Of a DNA stretch of 34,831 nucleotides, positions 23,432-34,307 are shown piece by piece; the stretch's first letter is position 1, and every line of letters starts with the position of its first letter. The position numbers and the translations under genes were made by a program. The notes under the pieces are model-generated. The model ran no database searches. It was not told where the DNA came from and saw nothing but the letters and a program-made list of their open reading frames with translations. This stretch comes from T1Sed10-7 sp040904745 (GTDB taxonomy: Bacteria > Actinomycetota > Nitriliruptoria > Nitriliruptorales > Nitriliruptoraceae): positions 1 through 34,831 of the forward strand of contig JBBDSW010000107.1 of the NCBI GenBank assembly GCA_040904745.1, given 5' to 3'.

Positions 23432-26247
23432 CGCTGCACCTCCACGTCGTCCTGGGCGGCTCTCGGCGGCGTCTCACGTGGCACCTCCGGCTCCTCGGGA
23501 ACCCCTTGTCCGAGATGCCGGAGGATCGAAACGACGATGCCGATGACGATGAGGTAGACGCCGATGTCGAACACCAGCGAGTACGCGATCTCACCGACGA
23601 GTGGTAAGGGGAGCTTCCCGCCGGACAGGAACGAGCCGGCCATCGCCACCCCGGCGAGGCCGTACCCGGTGGCGACGATGATCCCGCCGCCGGCCAGCGG
23701 CAGCGTTCTGAGCCACCGGCTCTGCCAGATCCGTTCGTGCCCGCGGCTGAAGTAGAGGAGCACCACGGCCGCGCCGGCCGTCAGCCCTCCGATGAAGCCG
23801 CCACCGACGGCGTCGTGGCCGCGGACGAGCAGCCACACGGAGACGACCACCATGAGTGGAGCGAGGAGCAGGTTGCCGGTACGGAGCACCGGGCTGTCGA
23901 TCATGCCTGAGCCGCCCCAGCGACGGACGTGCTCGTCCGGATCGACCTCCGCGACCTCGCCCGGTGGGGGGATCGGGCGGTAGGTCGAGTACCGGACGAG
24001 TCCGACGATCGCGACCGCTGCGACGGCCAGGACCGTGATCTCCCCGAGGGTGTCGAACGCACGGAAGTCGACCAGGATCGTGTTGACGACGTTGTCCCCC
24101 CCGGTCAGCGACGGGCCACGTTCGAGGAAGGTGTCGGCGACCTCGGAGCGCCTGCGTCGGCCCGCGAGGAGGAAGGTCACCACCGCCATCGCCGAGCCGA
24201 CCACGACGGCCATCACCGCGGCACCGGCCTGCCGGGGCCAGCCACCGCTGGAGAAGGTGGCTGGGAGCCGCCGGAAGACGACCACGACGAGCGCCACGGT
24301 GAGCGTCTCGACCAGCAGTTGGGTCAGCGCCAGGTCCGGTGCACCGAGCTGGGCGAACCACAGGGCGACCAGGAAGCCGGTCAGCCCGAGGGTCGCGATC
24401 GCGCCCAGGCGGGTGTGGGCGGTGATCACCCCGGCGACCGCCGCCGCGATCAGCACCACCGTCAGCCAGTCCCCGAACCGTGGTTCCGGTGAGGCCCCGA
24501 GGGTGGTCGGAAGCAGCACGACGGTGAGGCCGACCCCGAGCAGCAGTGCCGCGAGGAGGACGGGGAGCAGATGCACCGCCAGGCGGTTGCTGGCTGCCGG
24601 TCGGCCGAGGAACGAGCCGAAGCCCAGGGTCGACGTGTACAGCCGGTCGTAGACGGCCTCGCCGGAGGGCCCTGTCCAGCGCTGCTGGAAGCGTTCGACC
24701 GCCCCCGCCCGTCGGACGAGGAGCGCACCGGTGCCGACGACGACACCCGAGAGTGCGAGGGGGAGCGTGAACCCGTGCCACAACGCGAGGTGCAGGTCGT
24801 AGAGCACCCCGGTGGTATCGCGGCTGATGGCGTTGACCAGGTCGTCGAGCAGGGGGACGACCAGGCCGAGTCCGAGGCCAGCGAGCGCGGTGACGAGCGG
24901 TGGGGCCGCGAACGAGAACGGTGCGCGGTGTGCGGGGGACCCCATCGGTCCCTCGAAGGTGCGGAGGTAGTAGCGCGCGCTGTAGGTGAACGTCCCGATG
25001 CTGGCGACCACCGCCAGGGTAGTGGCGGCCGGCGCGAACCAGCTGGGTCCACCGGCGGCGGCGAACGCGGCGAACGCCTCCTCCTTGGAGACGAAACCGA
25101 GCAGTGGCGGGAGCCCGGCCATCGAGAGTGCGGCCAGCCCACCTGCCAGGGCGGTCACGGGGAGCTGCCGACGAAGACCACCCAGCTGCCGGAGATCCCT
25201 CGTGCCCGTCTCGTGTTCCACGATGCCGACCGTCATGAACAGCGTGGCCTTGAAGAGGGAGTGCGCCAGCGTGTGCAGACCTGCGGTCGCCAGCGCCAGG
25301 GGGCTTCCGATCCCGATCATCGCGGTGAGGAGCCCGAGCTGGCTGACCGTCGAGTAGGCCAGCAAGCGCTTCAGGTCGTTGGCCTTGATCGCGACGACGG
25401 CGGCGAACACCGAGGTCGCCAGCCCGATCCCGACCAACGGGTACGTCCACAGCGCCTCGCCTGCGAACAGGGGAGTGAAGCGGAACAGCAGGTAGATGCC
25501 GGCCTTCACCATCGTCGCGGCGTGGAGGTAGGTGCTCACGGGGGTGGGTGCCACCATCGCGCCCGGGAGCCAGAAGTGGAACGGCAGCTGGGCCGACTTG
25601 GTGAAGGCGGCCAGCAGGAGGAGGATGATCGCGGCTGGCAGCACAGCGGAGTCGAGCACCGAGCTGCTTGCGAGGATGCCGGTCACCGAGGTGGTCTGTG
25701 CCGGGATGCTGAGCAGCAGGCCACCTGCGAGCAGCGCCAGCCCTCCGACCGCGGTCACGATGAACGCCCGGGTGGCCCCTTGCTTGCCTTCACCGAGCCC
25801 GCCGATGAGGAAGAAGCTCGAGATGCTGGTCAGCTCCCAGAACACGAACAGCACGATGATGTCGTCGGCGAGCACCAGGCCGAGCATCGAGCCGGCGAAG
25901 AACGACAGCAGCGAGAGGTAGCGCGAGGCCTTGTCGCTGCCCGCGGGGAAGTACCGCGCCGCGTAGGCGAGCACCGCGGCCCCGATGCCGAGCACGATCC
26001 AGGCGAACAGGAGCCCCAGCGCATCCAGTCGCAGCGCGAGCTCGACCCCAACCGCCGGTAGCCACTCGACGGTCTCGGTGGCTGGCTGGCCTGCCAGGAC
26101 GTCGGCCGTCGGGACCGACAGCCAGCCGGCACAGGCCAGCAGGACGGCGGCAGCGAGGTAGCCGGCGTTGCGACCGAGCGCACGTGTCACGGGCGGCAGG
26201 ACCGCCGCGAGCACGAAGACCGCCGCCAGGGGCAGGAAGAGGCTCAC
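23428..26247 (-). CDS. mrpA: Mrp Na+/H+ antiporter subunit A fused to subunit B
   Basis: 939 residues. The N-terminal two thirds is the NuoL-like MrpA core (LFVFWELTSISSFFLIGG near residue 135; KSAQLPFHFWLPGAMVAPTPVSTYLHAATMVKAGIYLL near 210-250). A MrpA C-terminal region follows, including LTQLLVETLTVALVVVVFRRLP. Residues about 782-925 are a complete MrpB domain (SPVLRTGNLLLAPLMVVVSV, GGGFIGGLTAGAAVVLLY, FDIGVYLIVIG). No separate mrpB exists. The antiporter expels Na+ for H+ and supports pH and salt tolerance. The start is a GTG at 26247 with only a weak ribosome site; it overlaps the stop of a small upstream frame as GTGA. First gene of the antiporter operon, divergent from the SDR gene across about 200 bases. 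Confidence 0.94.
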   Translation of the reverse strand: MSLFLPLAAVFVLAAVLPPVTRALGRNAGYLAAAVLLACAGWLSVPTADVLAGQPATETVEWLPAVGVELALRLDALGLLFAWIVLGIGAAVLAYAARYFPAGSDKASRYLSLLSFFAGSMLGLVLADDIIVLFVFWELTSISSFFLIGGLGEGKQGATRAFIVTAVGGLALLAGGLLLSIPAQTTSVTGILASSSVLDSAVLPAAIILLLLAAFTKSAQLPFHFWLPGAMVAPTPVSTYLHAATMVKAGIYLLFRFTPLFAGEALWTYPLVGIGLATSVFAAVVAIKANDLKRLLAYSTVSQLGLLTAMIGIGSPLALATAGLHTLAHSLFKATLFMTVGIVEHETGTRDLRQLGGLRRQLPVTALAGGLAALSMAGLPPLLGFVSKEEAFAAFAAAGGPSWFAPAATTLAVVASIGTFTYSARYYLRTFEGPMGSPAHRAPFSFAAPPLVTALAGLGLGLVVPLLDDLVNAISRDTTGVLYDLHLALWHGFTLPLALSGVVVGTGALLVRRAGAVERFQQRWTGPSGEAVYDRLYTSTLGFGSFLGRPAASNRLAVHLLPVLLAALLLGVGLTVVLLPTTLGASPEPRFGDWLTVVLIAAAVAGVITAHTRLGAIATLGLTGFLVALWFAQLGAPDLALTQLLVETLTVALVVVVFRRLPATFSSGGWPRQAGAAVMAVVVGSAMAVVTFLLAGRRRRSEVADTFLERGPSLTGGDNVVNTILVDFRAFDTLGEITVLAVAAVAIVGLVRYSTYRPIPPPGEVAEVDPDEHVRRWGGSGMIDSPVLRTGNLLLAPLMVVVSVWLLVRGHDAVGGGFIGGLTAGAAVVLLYFSRGHERIWQSRWLRTLPLAGGGIIVATGYGLAGVAMAGSFLSGGKLPLPLVGEIAYSLVFDIGVYLIVIGIVVSILRHLGQGVPEEPEVPRETPPRAAQDDVEVQR

Positions 26248-26444
26248 CAGCGGTGACCGTCTCTCGGATGCGGCGTGGCGTCGGGCTGCGCAGGGAGCGG
26301 GTACACCGGTCCGGCACCTTCGGGCGTCTCGGGAGCGGGCTCGAAGGGCGCACGATAGTCGCTTCCAGCCGGGAGGTCCGCCGGGTGGCGTGTCGCGGTC
26401 GGCCGGTGTGGTTCCCTTGAGCGCTGCCGACCGAGCAGGATCAT
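26244..26444 (-). CDS. Possible small leader ORF coupled to mrpA
   Basis: 66 codons, Pro- and Arg-rich, with no recognised family. Its TGA overlaps the mrpA GTG by 4 bases (GTGA), the same kind of junction seen at every other step of the operon. G/C at third codon positions is moderately high. Against it: its start lies only about 5 bases from the oppositely oriented SDR start, leaving no promoter room upstream, and no ribosome site is seen. A TATCGT -10-like hexamer inside it (26352-26357, minus strand) could instead be the mrp promoter. It is probably not translated. Confidence 0.2.
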   Translation of the reverse strand: MILLGRQRSREPHRPTATRHPADLPAGSDYRAPFEPAPETPEGAGPVYPLPAQPDATPHPRDGHRW

Positions 26445-26448
26445 CGAC

Positions 26449-27198
26449 ATGGCTTCCGTGGACCCACCGCTGACCGGCCGCCGGATCCTCGTGACCGGGG
26501 CGTCCCGCGGGATCGGCGAGGCGACCGCGCGTGCCCTGGTGCGCGCCGGCGCGCGCGTGGCACTGCTCGCGCGCTCGGCGGGGCCGCTGGACGCGCTCGC
26601 TGAGGAGCTCGGGGGGATCGCGGTCGTGGCAGACGTGGTCGAGCCGACCGCGACCCGCACCGCGGTCGAGGACGCGGCACGAGCGCTCGGCGGCCTCGAT
26701 GGGGTGGTCAACGCCGCAGGCGTCGTACGGCCAGGTCCGATCGCCACCACCTCACCAGCGGACTGGCAGGTCACCTTCGATGTCAACGTCCGCGGGCTCC
26801 TCCACGTCACCCAGGCGGCTCTGCCGCACCTGCGGGACTCCGCGCACGCGGACGTCGTCAACCTCTCGTCGATGTCCGGCCGGCGGGTCGGCTCACCCGA
26901 GATGGGTGTCTATGCCGCCAGCAAGGCCGCTGTACACACCCTGTCCGAGGCACTGCGTCGCGAGGTGGCGGTGGATGGTGTGCGGGTCGCGGTGATCGCG
27001 CCCGGCTTCGTGCGGACCGACATCTTCGCTGGGCTGGAGTCGTCGGCGGCGCGTGATCTCGGCGAGCGAGCCGAGGAGCTCGGGTTGTCGCCGGAGCAGG
27101 TCGCCGACACGATCGTCCAGGTGATGGCTGCACCGCCGGGGGTGAGCCACGTCGAGGTGGCGTTGACGTCGAGCGCGCAGGCTGCCGAGCGCCGGTAG
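26449..27198 (+). CDS. SDR family NAD(P)-dependent oxidoreductase
   Basis: 249 residues, a classical short-chain dehydrogenase. The Rossmann cofactor loop TGASRGIG is at 16-23, NAAG at 88-91, the catalytic Ser at about 141 in NLSSMSG, and YAASK with Tyr155 and Lys159. After the cofactor strand, RSAGPLDAL at 42-50 starts with Arg, which favours NADP(H). The C-terminal PGFVRTDIF and a long helical segment are typical. The substrate cannot be told. The ATG at 26449 follows AGGA about 9 bases upstream. It diverges from the Mrp operon and converges with the MFS gene 10 bases away. Confidence 0.9.
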   Translation: MASVDPPLTGRRILVTGASRGIGEATARALVRAGARVALLARSAGPLDALAEELGGIAVVADVVEPTATRTAVEDAARALGGLDGVVNAAGVVRPGPIATTSPADWQVTFDVNVRGLLHVTQAALPHLRDSAHADVVNLSSMSGRRVGSPEMGVYAASKAAVHTLSEALRREVAVDGVRVAVIAPGFVRTDIFAGLESSAARDLGERAEELGLSPEQVADTIVQVMAAPPGVSHVEVALTSSAQAAERR

Positions 27199-27208
27199 TA
27201 CCCGTCGG

Positions 27209-28375
27209 TCAGGTTCGCCCGGTGGTGGCAGCCGGCGTCACGAGCGAGGCGTGGCGTCGCACCGTGAGTGTCCCGATCAGGACGGCCACGAGCAGGAAGG
27301 CCACCCGGAGCCCGAACGCATCGGCAACGACCCCGACCGTCGGGGGGCCGAGCACGAACGCCAGGTGGCCGACGGTGGCCACGGCCGCGACCCCCGCGCC
27401 GGGAGAGGTGCTCTGGGCCCCGGCCGCCGCGAAGGTCAGCGGGATCGTCACGCCGACGCCGAGACCGACGGCGGCGAAGGCAGCCAAGGTGGGCCAGAAC
27501 GACGACCCGAGGGCGACCACGACGAAACCCAGCGTGGCGAGTCCGCCGCCGGCGGCGACGACCACGGGCGCGCCGAACCGTCGTACCGCCTGGTCGCCGA
27601 TCAGCCGGATCGTCGTCATGCCGGTCGTGGCGGCCACGAACCCCCAACCGACCCGGCCGGGCGCGACCGCGAGGTCGTCGGCGAGGTGGATGCCGCTCCA
27701 GTCGCCGGCGGTGGACTCACCGAGCGCCGCGGCGAACGCGACGAACGCGAGGGGGAGCAGCGGCCCGCGTGGCAACGCGAAACGAGGCCGCTCGACGGTC
27801 GCTACGCGATCCTCGATGCGCAAGCCAGACGCGCTGACGAGCACGAGCAGGAGCACCACGACGCTCACGACGCCCAGATGCGGCGCGACCGAGATGCCGG
27901 CTCCCATCGCCAGTGAGCCGAGGAGCGCGGCCAGCAGCGATCCGAGGCTCCAGGCGCCGTGCAGCCCGAGCATGACGGACCGCCCGTAGCCACGTTCGAC
28001 CCCGACCCCCTGCGCGTTCATGCCGACGTCCATCGTCGCCGCCGACGCGCCGATCAGCAGCAGGACCGCCGCCAGGGCGATGGGGCCCGGGGCGAGACCC
28101 GCCAGGGGGAGGAACACGATCGCACCGGCCGCGCCACCGAGCGTGAGCCGGCGACTGCCGTGCCGGGCGGCCAGCCGCCCGGAGAGGACCAGCCCGACGA
28201 CGACGCCGACCGCCAGCGAGGACAGCACCACCCCGAGCGTCGCTTCCCGGAGACCGAGTTGGTCCCGCACGTCGGGTACCCGTACCACGAACGAGGCGAC
28301 CGCCAGGCCGTTGGCGAGGAACACCGCCGTCACGGCGTGTCGCGCCCCTGGGTCGGGGCTGTTGGCGGTCGCCAT
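27209..28375 (-). CDS. MFS transporter (YbjJ-like)
   Basis: 388 residues with about 12 hydrophobic helices. The loop between helices 2 and 3 carries the MFS-type GRLAARHGSRRLTLGG. The second half has DWSGIHLADDLAVAPG, reminiscent of the YbjJ/fucose-permease-like branch in which a W-S-x-I/V-x-L segment follows helix 7. No substrate can be assigned. The ATG at 28375 follows GAGGT and lies 11 bases after the acetyl-CoA synthetase stop; an in-frame TTG at 28390 would overlap that gene and is less likely. Co-transcription with acs hints at transport of a small organic acid or a product, but this is speculation. Confidence 0.85.
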   Translation of the reverse strand: MATANSPDPGARHAVTAVFLANGLAVASFVVRVPDVRDQLGLREATLGVVLSSLAVGVVVGLVLSGRLAARHGSRRLTLGGAAGAIVFLPLAGLAPGPIALAAVLLLIGASAATMDVGMNAQGVGVERGYGRSVMLGLHGAWSLGSLLAALLGSLAMGAGISVAPHLGVVSVVVLLLVLVSASGLRIEDRVATVERPRFALPRGPLLPLAFVAFAAALGESTAGDWSGIHLADDLAVAPGRVGWGFVAATTGMTTIRLIGDQAVRRFGAPVVVAAGGGLATLGFVVVALGSSFWPTLAAFAAVGLGVGVTIPLTFAAAGAQSTSPGAGVAAVATVGHLAFVLGPPTVGVVADAFGLRVAFLLVAVLIGTLTVRRHASLVTPAATTGRT

Positions 28376-28386
28376 GCCGACCTCGG

Positions 28387-30330
<1,944 letters not shown>

Positions 30331-30364
30331 GTCTCTCCCAACTCGCTCGTGTGCTCTCGTCCGG

Positions 30365-30370
30365 AGCATA
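30365..30370 (-). promoter_or_regulatory. Possible -10 element of acs
   Basis: On the minus strand this reads TATGCT, a good -10 hexamer, inside the 62-base gap between tldE and acs and about 35 bases before the acs ATG. The matching -35 position is not consensus, so an activator may be needed. It would let acs be expressed apart from tldDE. Confidence 0.35.
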
Positions 30371-30392
30371 CGAGCTGGGGCGCGTTCGATGC

Positions 30393-31739
30393 TCAGCCCT
30401 TGGCGCCACCGGTGAAGTTCCACCCGGCCAGCGCCAGGCTCGGGGTGATGACCATCCCGGGTCCGAACTCGCCGTCGGCGTAGCGCTGGTCGTTGCCCAC
30501 GCCGAGGACCGAACCCCTGCCCAGAGCGTCCACGAACGACTGGGTGAACCGGAGGTTTGCGACCGCCGAGCCGATCTCGCCGTCCTCGATGAGGAACGTC
30601 CCGTTGCGGGTGAGTCCGGTGGCGACCACCGTCTTCGGGTCCAGGACGCGCACATAGTGGAACTGGGTGATGAGGAGGCCGCGCTCGATGTCCGTCGCGA
30701 GCTCCTCGGCGGGCGTCTGGCCGGCGGCCAGGACGAGGTTGGTGGGGATGGCTCCGACCCCTTCGCCGCCTACGACGGCATCGCCGGTCGAGCTGGTCCC
30801 GGCACGCAGCGCCGTGCGACGGTCGTGGGCGAGCGCGGTGGTCACGCCGCCTTCGATCAGGGCGTAGCGCTGCTTGGGCGTTCCCTCGGCGTCGAACGGC
30901 AGGCCGATGGCGCGGGGATCGGTCGGGTCCTGGTGGAGGGTCAGCGCCGGGTCGAAGCGTTGCTCCCCGATCTCGACGAAGGAACCCCCTTCGAGGTGCG
31001 ATTTCGCGTTGAACCCGTAGGTCGACAGGAACGTGAGGATGGTGGCGATCGCCTCCGGTCCCAGGACGACCGGGTAGACACCCGGGTCGATATCGCTGAA
31101 CCGCTCCGAGCGTCGGGCGCGGTCGGCTGCGACCCGCCCCGCGGCGCGGGGATCGAGGTCGGCGAGCCGGGTACTGGTCTGGTGAGCGGCACCGGCGGAA
31201 CCATCCGTCTGGTGGATGCCATCGATGGTGGCGCGGGTGGCGGATCCTCCGACGCGCTGGCCGGCGGTGGAGGTGAACGCCATCCACGTCACCTCGGTGT
31301 CCAGGTAGCCGGCGGCGCGCAGCTCCGCGTCCGCAGTCACGAACGCTTCGACGCCTTCCGCCCGGTCCGTCGGGCTGGCGTCGGCCGTGCCATCGTCGTG
31401 GTTGCCGGCGAACGTCGGCTCGGCGGCGGGCGTCGCCCCGGGCCAGTAGGGGTCGACCGGTTGGAGCGCGGCCGAGCGGACCGTCGTGTCGACGAGTTCG
31501 GTGAGTTCGTCCTCGGCGATCCGGGTCGTGCTGGCCGACGCCGTCCGGCCATCGACGGCGATGGTCAGGTCGATCGTGACGGTGTCCTCGCCGACGTTCT
31601 GGTGGATGAAGGAGTTCGCGAAGCGCGTCAGCCCATGACGGTCGCGCACCACCCGGACGTTCGCCTCGACGTCGCCGGGCTGGGCGGCGACGAGTGCGAT
31701 CACGCGGTCGGCGAGGTGTTGGAGCCTGGAGGTGGTCAT
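30393..31739 (-). CDS. tldE: TldE/PmbA family metalloprotease subunit
   Basis: 448 residues. TldE (PmbA) is the inactive partner of TldD in a heterodimeric protease that degrades unfolded peptides and, in some bacteria, matures peptide natural products. The family pattern is present: VRDRHGLTRFANSFIHQN near the start, YPVVLGPEAIATIL and FNAKSHLEGGSF in the middle, and TRNGTFLIEDGEIG, GEFGPGMVITPSLALAGWNFTGGA at the end. As expected for TldE there is no HExxxH zinc motif. It begins 3 bases after the tldD stop, so the two are one transcription unit. No adjacent precursor peptide was recognised. Confidence 0.92.
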   Translation of the reverse strand: MTTSRLQHLADRVIALVAAQPGDVEANVRVVRDRHGLTRFANSFIHQNVGEDTVTIDLTIAVDGRTASASTTRIAEDELTELVDTTVRSAALQPVDPYWPGATPAAEPTFAGNHDDGTADASPTDRAEGVEAFVTADAELRAAGYLDTEVTWMAFTSTAGQRVGGSATRATIDGIHQTDGSAGAAHQTSTRLADLDPRAAGRVAADRARRSERFSDIDPGVYPVVLGPEAIATILTFLSTYGFNAKSHLEGGSFVEIGEQRFDPALTLHQDPTDPRAIGLPFDAEGTPKQRYALIEGGVTTALAHDRRTALRAGTSSTGDAVVGGEGVGAIPTNLVLAAGQTPAEELATDIERGLLITQFHYVRVLDPKTVVATGLTRNGTFLIEDGEIGSAVANLRFTQSFVDALGRGSVLGVGNDQRYADGEFGPGMVITPSLALAGWNFTGGAKG

Positions 31740-31742
31740 CGC

Positions 31743-33194
31743 TCAGCCCTTCACGCCGACGCGGACGTCCCGGAACCGACCTGGCGCGGCCGGATGACCG
31801 GTGTGGCCGACCTGCATGGGTTGGCCCTTCCCGCAGTTCGGGACCCCCCAGGCGAACCACTCGTCCCCTCCGGCCAACATGTCCAGCGAACCCCAGAACC
31901 GGGGGGTGATGCCCGTGTAGGTGGGGTTCTTGACCATCCGAACGCGCTGGCCGTCGCAGATCTCCCATCCGATCTCGCAGCCGAACTGGAAGTTGAGGCG
32001 ACGGTCATCGATCGACCACGACCGGTTGGTCCCCATGACCACGCCGCGCTTCGTCTCGCTGATGATCTCCTCCAGGCTGGAATCACCCGGCAGCAAGCCA
32101 ACGTTGGTCATCCGGACCATCGGCATCCGGTTGAACCCGTCCGCGCGGACCATCCCCCCCGGCGCCAGACCGGCGAGGTGGGCGGAATCACGTCCGGACA
32201 GGACCCCGACCCAGATCCCCTCTCGGACGATGTCGACCGCCTGCGCCGGGGTGCCCTCGTCGTCGTATCCGAACGTGGCGAGCGCGCCGGGGATCGTCGC
32301 ATCGGCCGTGATGTTCATCAGCGGAGAGCCGTATCGCAAACTCCCGAGCTGATCCAGCGCCAGGAAGGACGTCCCGGCGAAGGCGGCCTCCCAGCCGAGG
32401 ATCCGGTCGAGCTCGACGGCATGCCCGACGGACTCGTGGATCTGCAGGGCCAGCTGGGAGGACCCGAGGATGACGTCCATCGTGCCGGCCGGGCAGTCGG
32501 CGGCGGAGAGCAGCTGGACCGCTTCCTCGGCGATCCGTTGGGCATGGCCGGGCAGATCGAGACGTCGGACCACCTCGTAGCCGCCGGTCTCGACGTGGCC
32601 GACGGACTGGGGGTGGCTCCGCCGTTGGGTCTCGGCCTCGCCGATCGCCGTGGCGTCCATCCCGCCACCCGACTCGATCAGGCGTTGGTGGATCCGGTGC
32701 CCCTGGGAGGACACGAACCACTTGTCGGTGTCCCAGAACAGCAGGTGTGCCGTGGCGACCTCGACACCGTCGGTGGCATGCATGGTCGCGGTCGCACCGA
32801 CCACCACCTGCACCTTGGTGTCGAGGGGGACGGTGAACGGGTCCTCGCGGTACGGGGTGACGAAGGAGTCCTCCACCGCGGGGACGTCTGCGAGCCTCAG
32901 GGCAGCGCCCGGCACCCGCGCGGAGGCCTTGGCCGTGGCCGTCGCCTCGGCCCCGGCGCGCTTCGCGGCCACGTCCTGAAGCTGTGACGTGGCGGCGAAA
33001 CCCCACGAGGATCCGAACAGCGCGCGGACACCGACGCCGGCATCCTCGATATGCCGCACGGCCTCCAGGGAACCGTTCTGCGCGTGCAGGGACTCGTGGC
33101 GGCGGATCACCACCCTCGCGTCGGCGTAGGTCGCACCCGCGTCCAGGGCTCCTTCGACCGCGGCGCGGGCATAGTCGAACATCTCATCGCCCAC
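31743..33194 (-). CDS. tldD: TldD metalloprotease
   Basis: 483 residues. It is the catalytic subunit of the TldD/TldE protease. The zinc motif HESVGH places ligands at His253 and His258 with catalytic Glu254. The third ligand, a Cys near the C-terminus, is Cys454 in GVPNCGKGQ. Family blocks LHAQNGSLEAV, FGYDDEGTPAQ and MVKNPTYTGITPRFWGSLD are present. The GTG at 33194 follows GAGGAG 8 bases upstream, which favours it over the ATG at 33182. It diverges from rsgA across 86 bases and precedes tldE by 3 bases. Confidence 0.94.
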   Translation of the reverse strand: MGDEMFDYARAAVEGALDAGATYADARVVIRRHESLHAQNGSLEAVRHIEDAGVGVRALFGSSWGFAATSQLQDVAAKRAGAEATATAKASARVPGAALRLADVPAVEDSFVTPYREDPFTVPLDTKVQVVVGATATMHATDGVEVATAHLLFWDTDKWFVSSQGHRIHQRLIESGGGMDATAIGEAETQRRSHPQSVGHVETGGYEVVRRLDLPGHAQRIAEEAVQLLSAADCPAGTMDVILGSSQLALQIHESVGHAVELDRILGWEAAFAGTSFLALDQLGSLRYGSPLMNITADATIPGALATFGYDDEGTPAQAVDIVREGIWVGVLSGRDSAHLAGLAPGGMVRADGFNRMPMVRMTNVGLLPGDSSLEEIISETKRGVVMGTNRSWSIDDRRLNFQFGCEIGWEICDGQRVRMVKNPTYTGITPRFWGSLDMLAGGDEWFAWGVPNCGKGQPMQVGHTGHPAAPGRFRDVRVGVKG

Positions 33195-33235
33195 CGGTGT
33201 GCTCCTCGTTCTCGGTCCCGGACGCTATCTGGGCG

Positions 33236-33270
33236 TGCCACCTGGCGACGACACCATGCCGAAGGTGGCA
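33236..33270. promoter_or_regulatory. Inverted repeat between tldD and rsgA
   Basis: TGCCACCT (33236-33243) and AGGTGGCA (33263-33270) are perfect inverted arms, 19 bases apart, in the 86-base divergent gap. The right arm ends 10 bases before the rsgA ATG. It could be an operator or a 5' leader hairpin near the ribosome site. Arms of this length also arise by chance. Confidence 0.25.
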
Positions 33271-33280
33271 GGATGGGGGC

Positions 33281-34297
33281 ATGCCGCGTATCGACATCGA
33301 AGCCTTCGAAGACGAGTGGGAGGAGGACCACCACCTCCTCACCCGGCGGTCGCGCGAGCTCTCGGTCGCTGCCCGTGCCCGTATCGACGAACTCGACGTG
33401 GCGCGGGTGGTCGGTGTCGATCGTGGTCGGGTCACCATCATCGTCGACGGGGAGATCGTCGAGGCCACCTACGCCGGAACGATGCGTGGCGAGAAGGCTG
33501 CCGTCGGCGATCGGGTCCGTGTCCGGCCACCCAAGCATGAGAGCGACATCGCCAGGATCGTCGAGGTGCTCCCGCGCGACACCGTGCTGACCCGTACCGC
33601 CGACGACGTGGACGACACCGAGCGGGTGGTGGTCGCCAACGCGGATCAGATCGTCGTCGTCCTGGCCGCAGACCACCTCGACGTCGGGGTCCGGTTCCTG
33701 GATCGGGTGTTGGTGGCCGCCTCCGTCGGCGGCGTAGACCCGCTGGTGTGCATCAACAAGCGGGATCTGGTCGACGACGCCGGGCCGCTCGACGAGGTGG
33801 TGACGCGCTACGAGGGGCTCGGTGCGCCGGTGCGGGTCACCTCGGCGGCGACGGGGGAGGGGGTCGACGAGCTGGCGCTACTGTTCGGCGGGACGTGGAC
33901 GGCGTTCACCGGGCACTCCGGGGTCGGGAAGTCGTCTCTCCTGAACCGGCTGGTGCCCGATGCGTCCCAGACGGTCGGCGAACTGGGGCGATACGGAGGT
34001 CGACACACGACGGTGGCCGCCTGGGCGCTGGCAGCACCGGCGTTGGAGGCCTGGCTGGTCGACACCCCGGGGGTGCGCTCCTTCGGGTTGGGCTCGCTGC
34101 GACCCGCCGAGCTCGGCCGTCACTTCCCGGAGCTCGCCGCGCTCGACTGCCAACTGGTGGACTGCGCCCACGCCGGCGAGCCCGGCTGCCGGTTGCCGGA
34201 GGCGGACATCCATCCGGACCGGCTCGCCTCCTTCGAACGGCTGCGGGCCTCGCTCGCCGGGGAGGGCGGAGCAACCCCCGCCGGCTCGTCGCGGTAG
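33281..34297 (+). CDS. rsgA: Ribosome small subunit-dependent GTPase RsgA
   Basis: 338 residues. RsgA helps late maturation of the 30S subunit. An acidic N-terminal extension leads to an OB fold (about 35-105), then a circularly permuted GTPase with order G4-G5-G1-G3: INKRDLVD near 155, TSAATGEG near 188, the P-loop GHSGVGKSS at 211-219 (Lys217), GGRHTTV at about 240, and DTPGVRSFGL near 262. A C-terminal zinc domain carries LDCQLVDCAHAGEPGC. The ATG at 33281 was chosen because the protein begins with family sequence there; an in-frame reading from 32984 runs through the divergent gene. A purine-rich AGGATGGGGG lies just upstream. Confidence 0.95.
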   Translation: MPRIDIEAFEDEWEEDHHLLTRRSRELSVAARARIDELDVARVVGVDRGRVTIIVDGEIVEATYAGTMRGEKAAVGDRVRVRPPKHESDIARIVEVLPRDTVLTRTADDVDDTERVVVANADQIVVVLAADHLDVGVRFLDRVLVAASVGGVDPLVCINKRDLVDDAGPLDEVVTRYEGLGAPVRVTSAATGEGVDELALLFGGTWTAFTGHSGVGKSSLLNRLVPDASQTVGELGRYGGRHTTVAAWALAAPALEAWLVDTPGVRSFGLGSLRPAELGRHFPELAALDCQLVDCAHAGEPGCRLPEADIHPDRLASFERLRASLAGEGGATPAGSSR

Positions 34298-34300
34298 GGT
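34295..34300 (+). promoter_or_regulatory. TAnnnT -10 element, suggests leaderless transcript
   Basis: TAGGGT overlaps the rsgA stop codon and ends 7 bases before the ATG at 34308. That is the spacing at which actinobacterial promoters of leaderless genes place the transcription start on the initiator codon. No Shine-Dalgarno lies before that ATG, which agrees with leaderless translation. Confidence 0.45.
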
Positions 34301-34307
34301 CACCTCG

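Noticed and set aside
30331..31968. In-frame N-terminal extension of acetyl-CoA synthetase to about 1190 residues
   Set aside because: The extension runs through tldE in the wrong frame and has no family similarity. The ATG at 30330 has a good ribosome site and gives the standard 647-residue enzyme.
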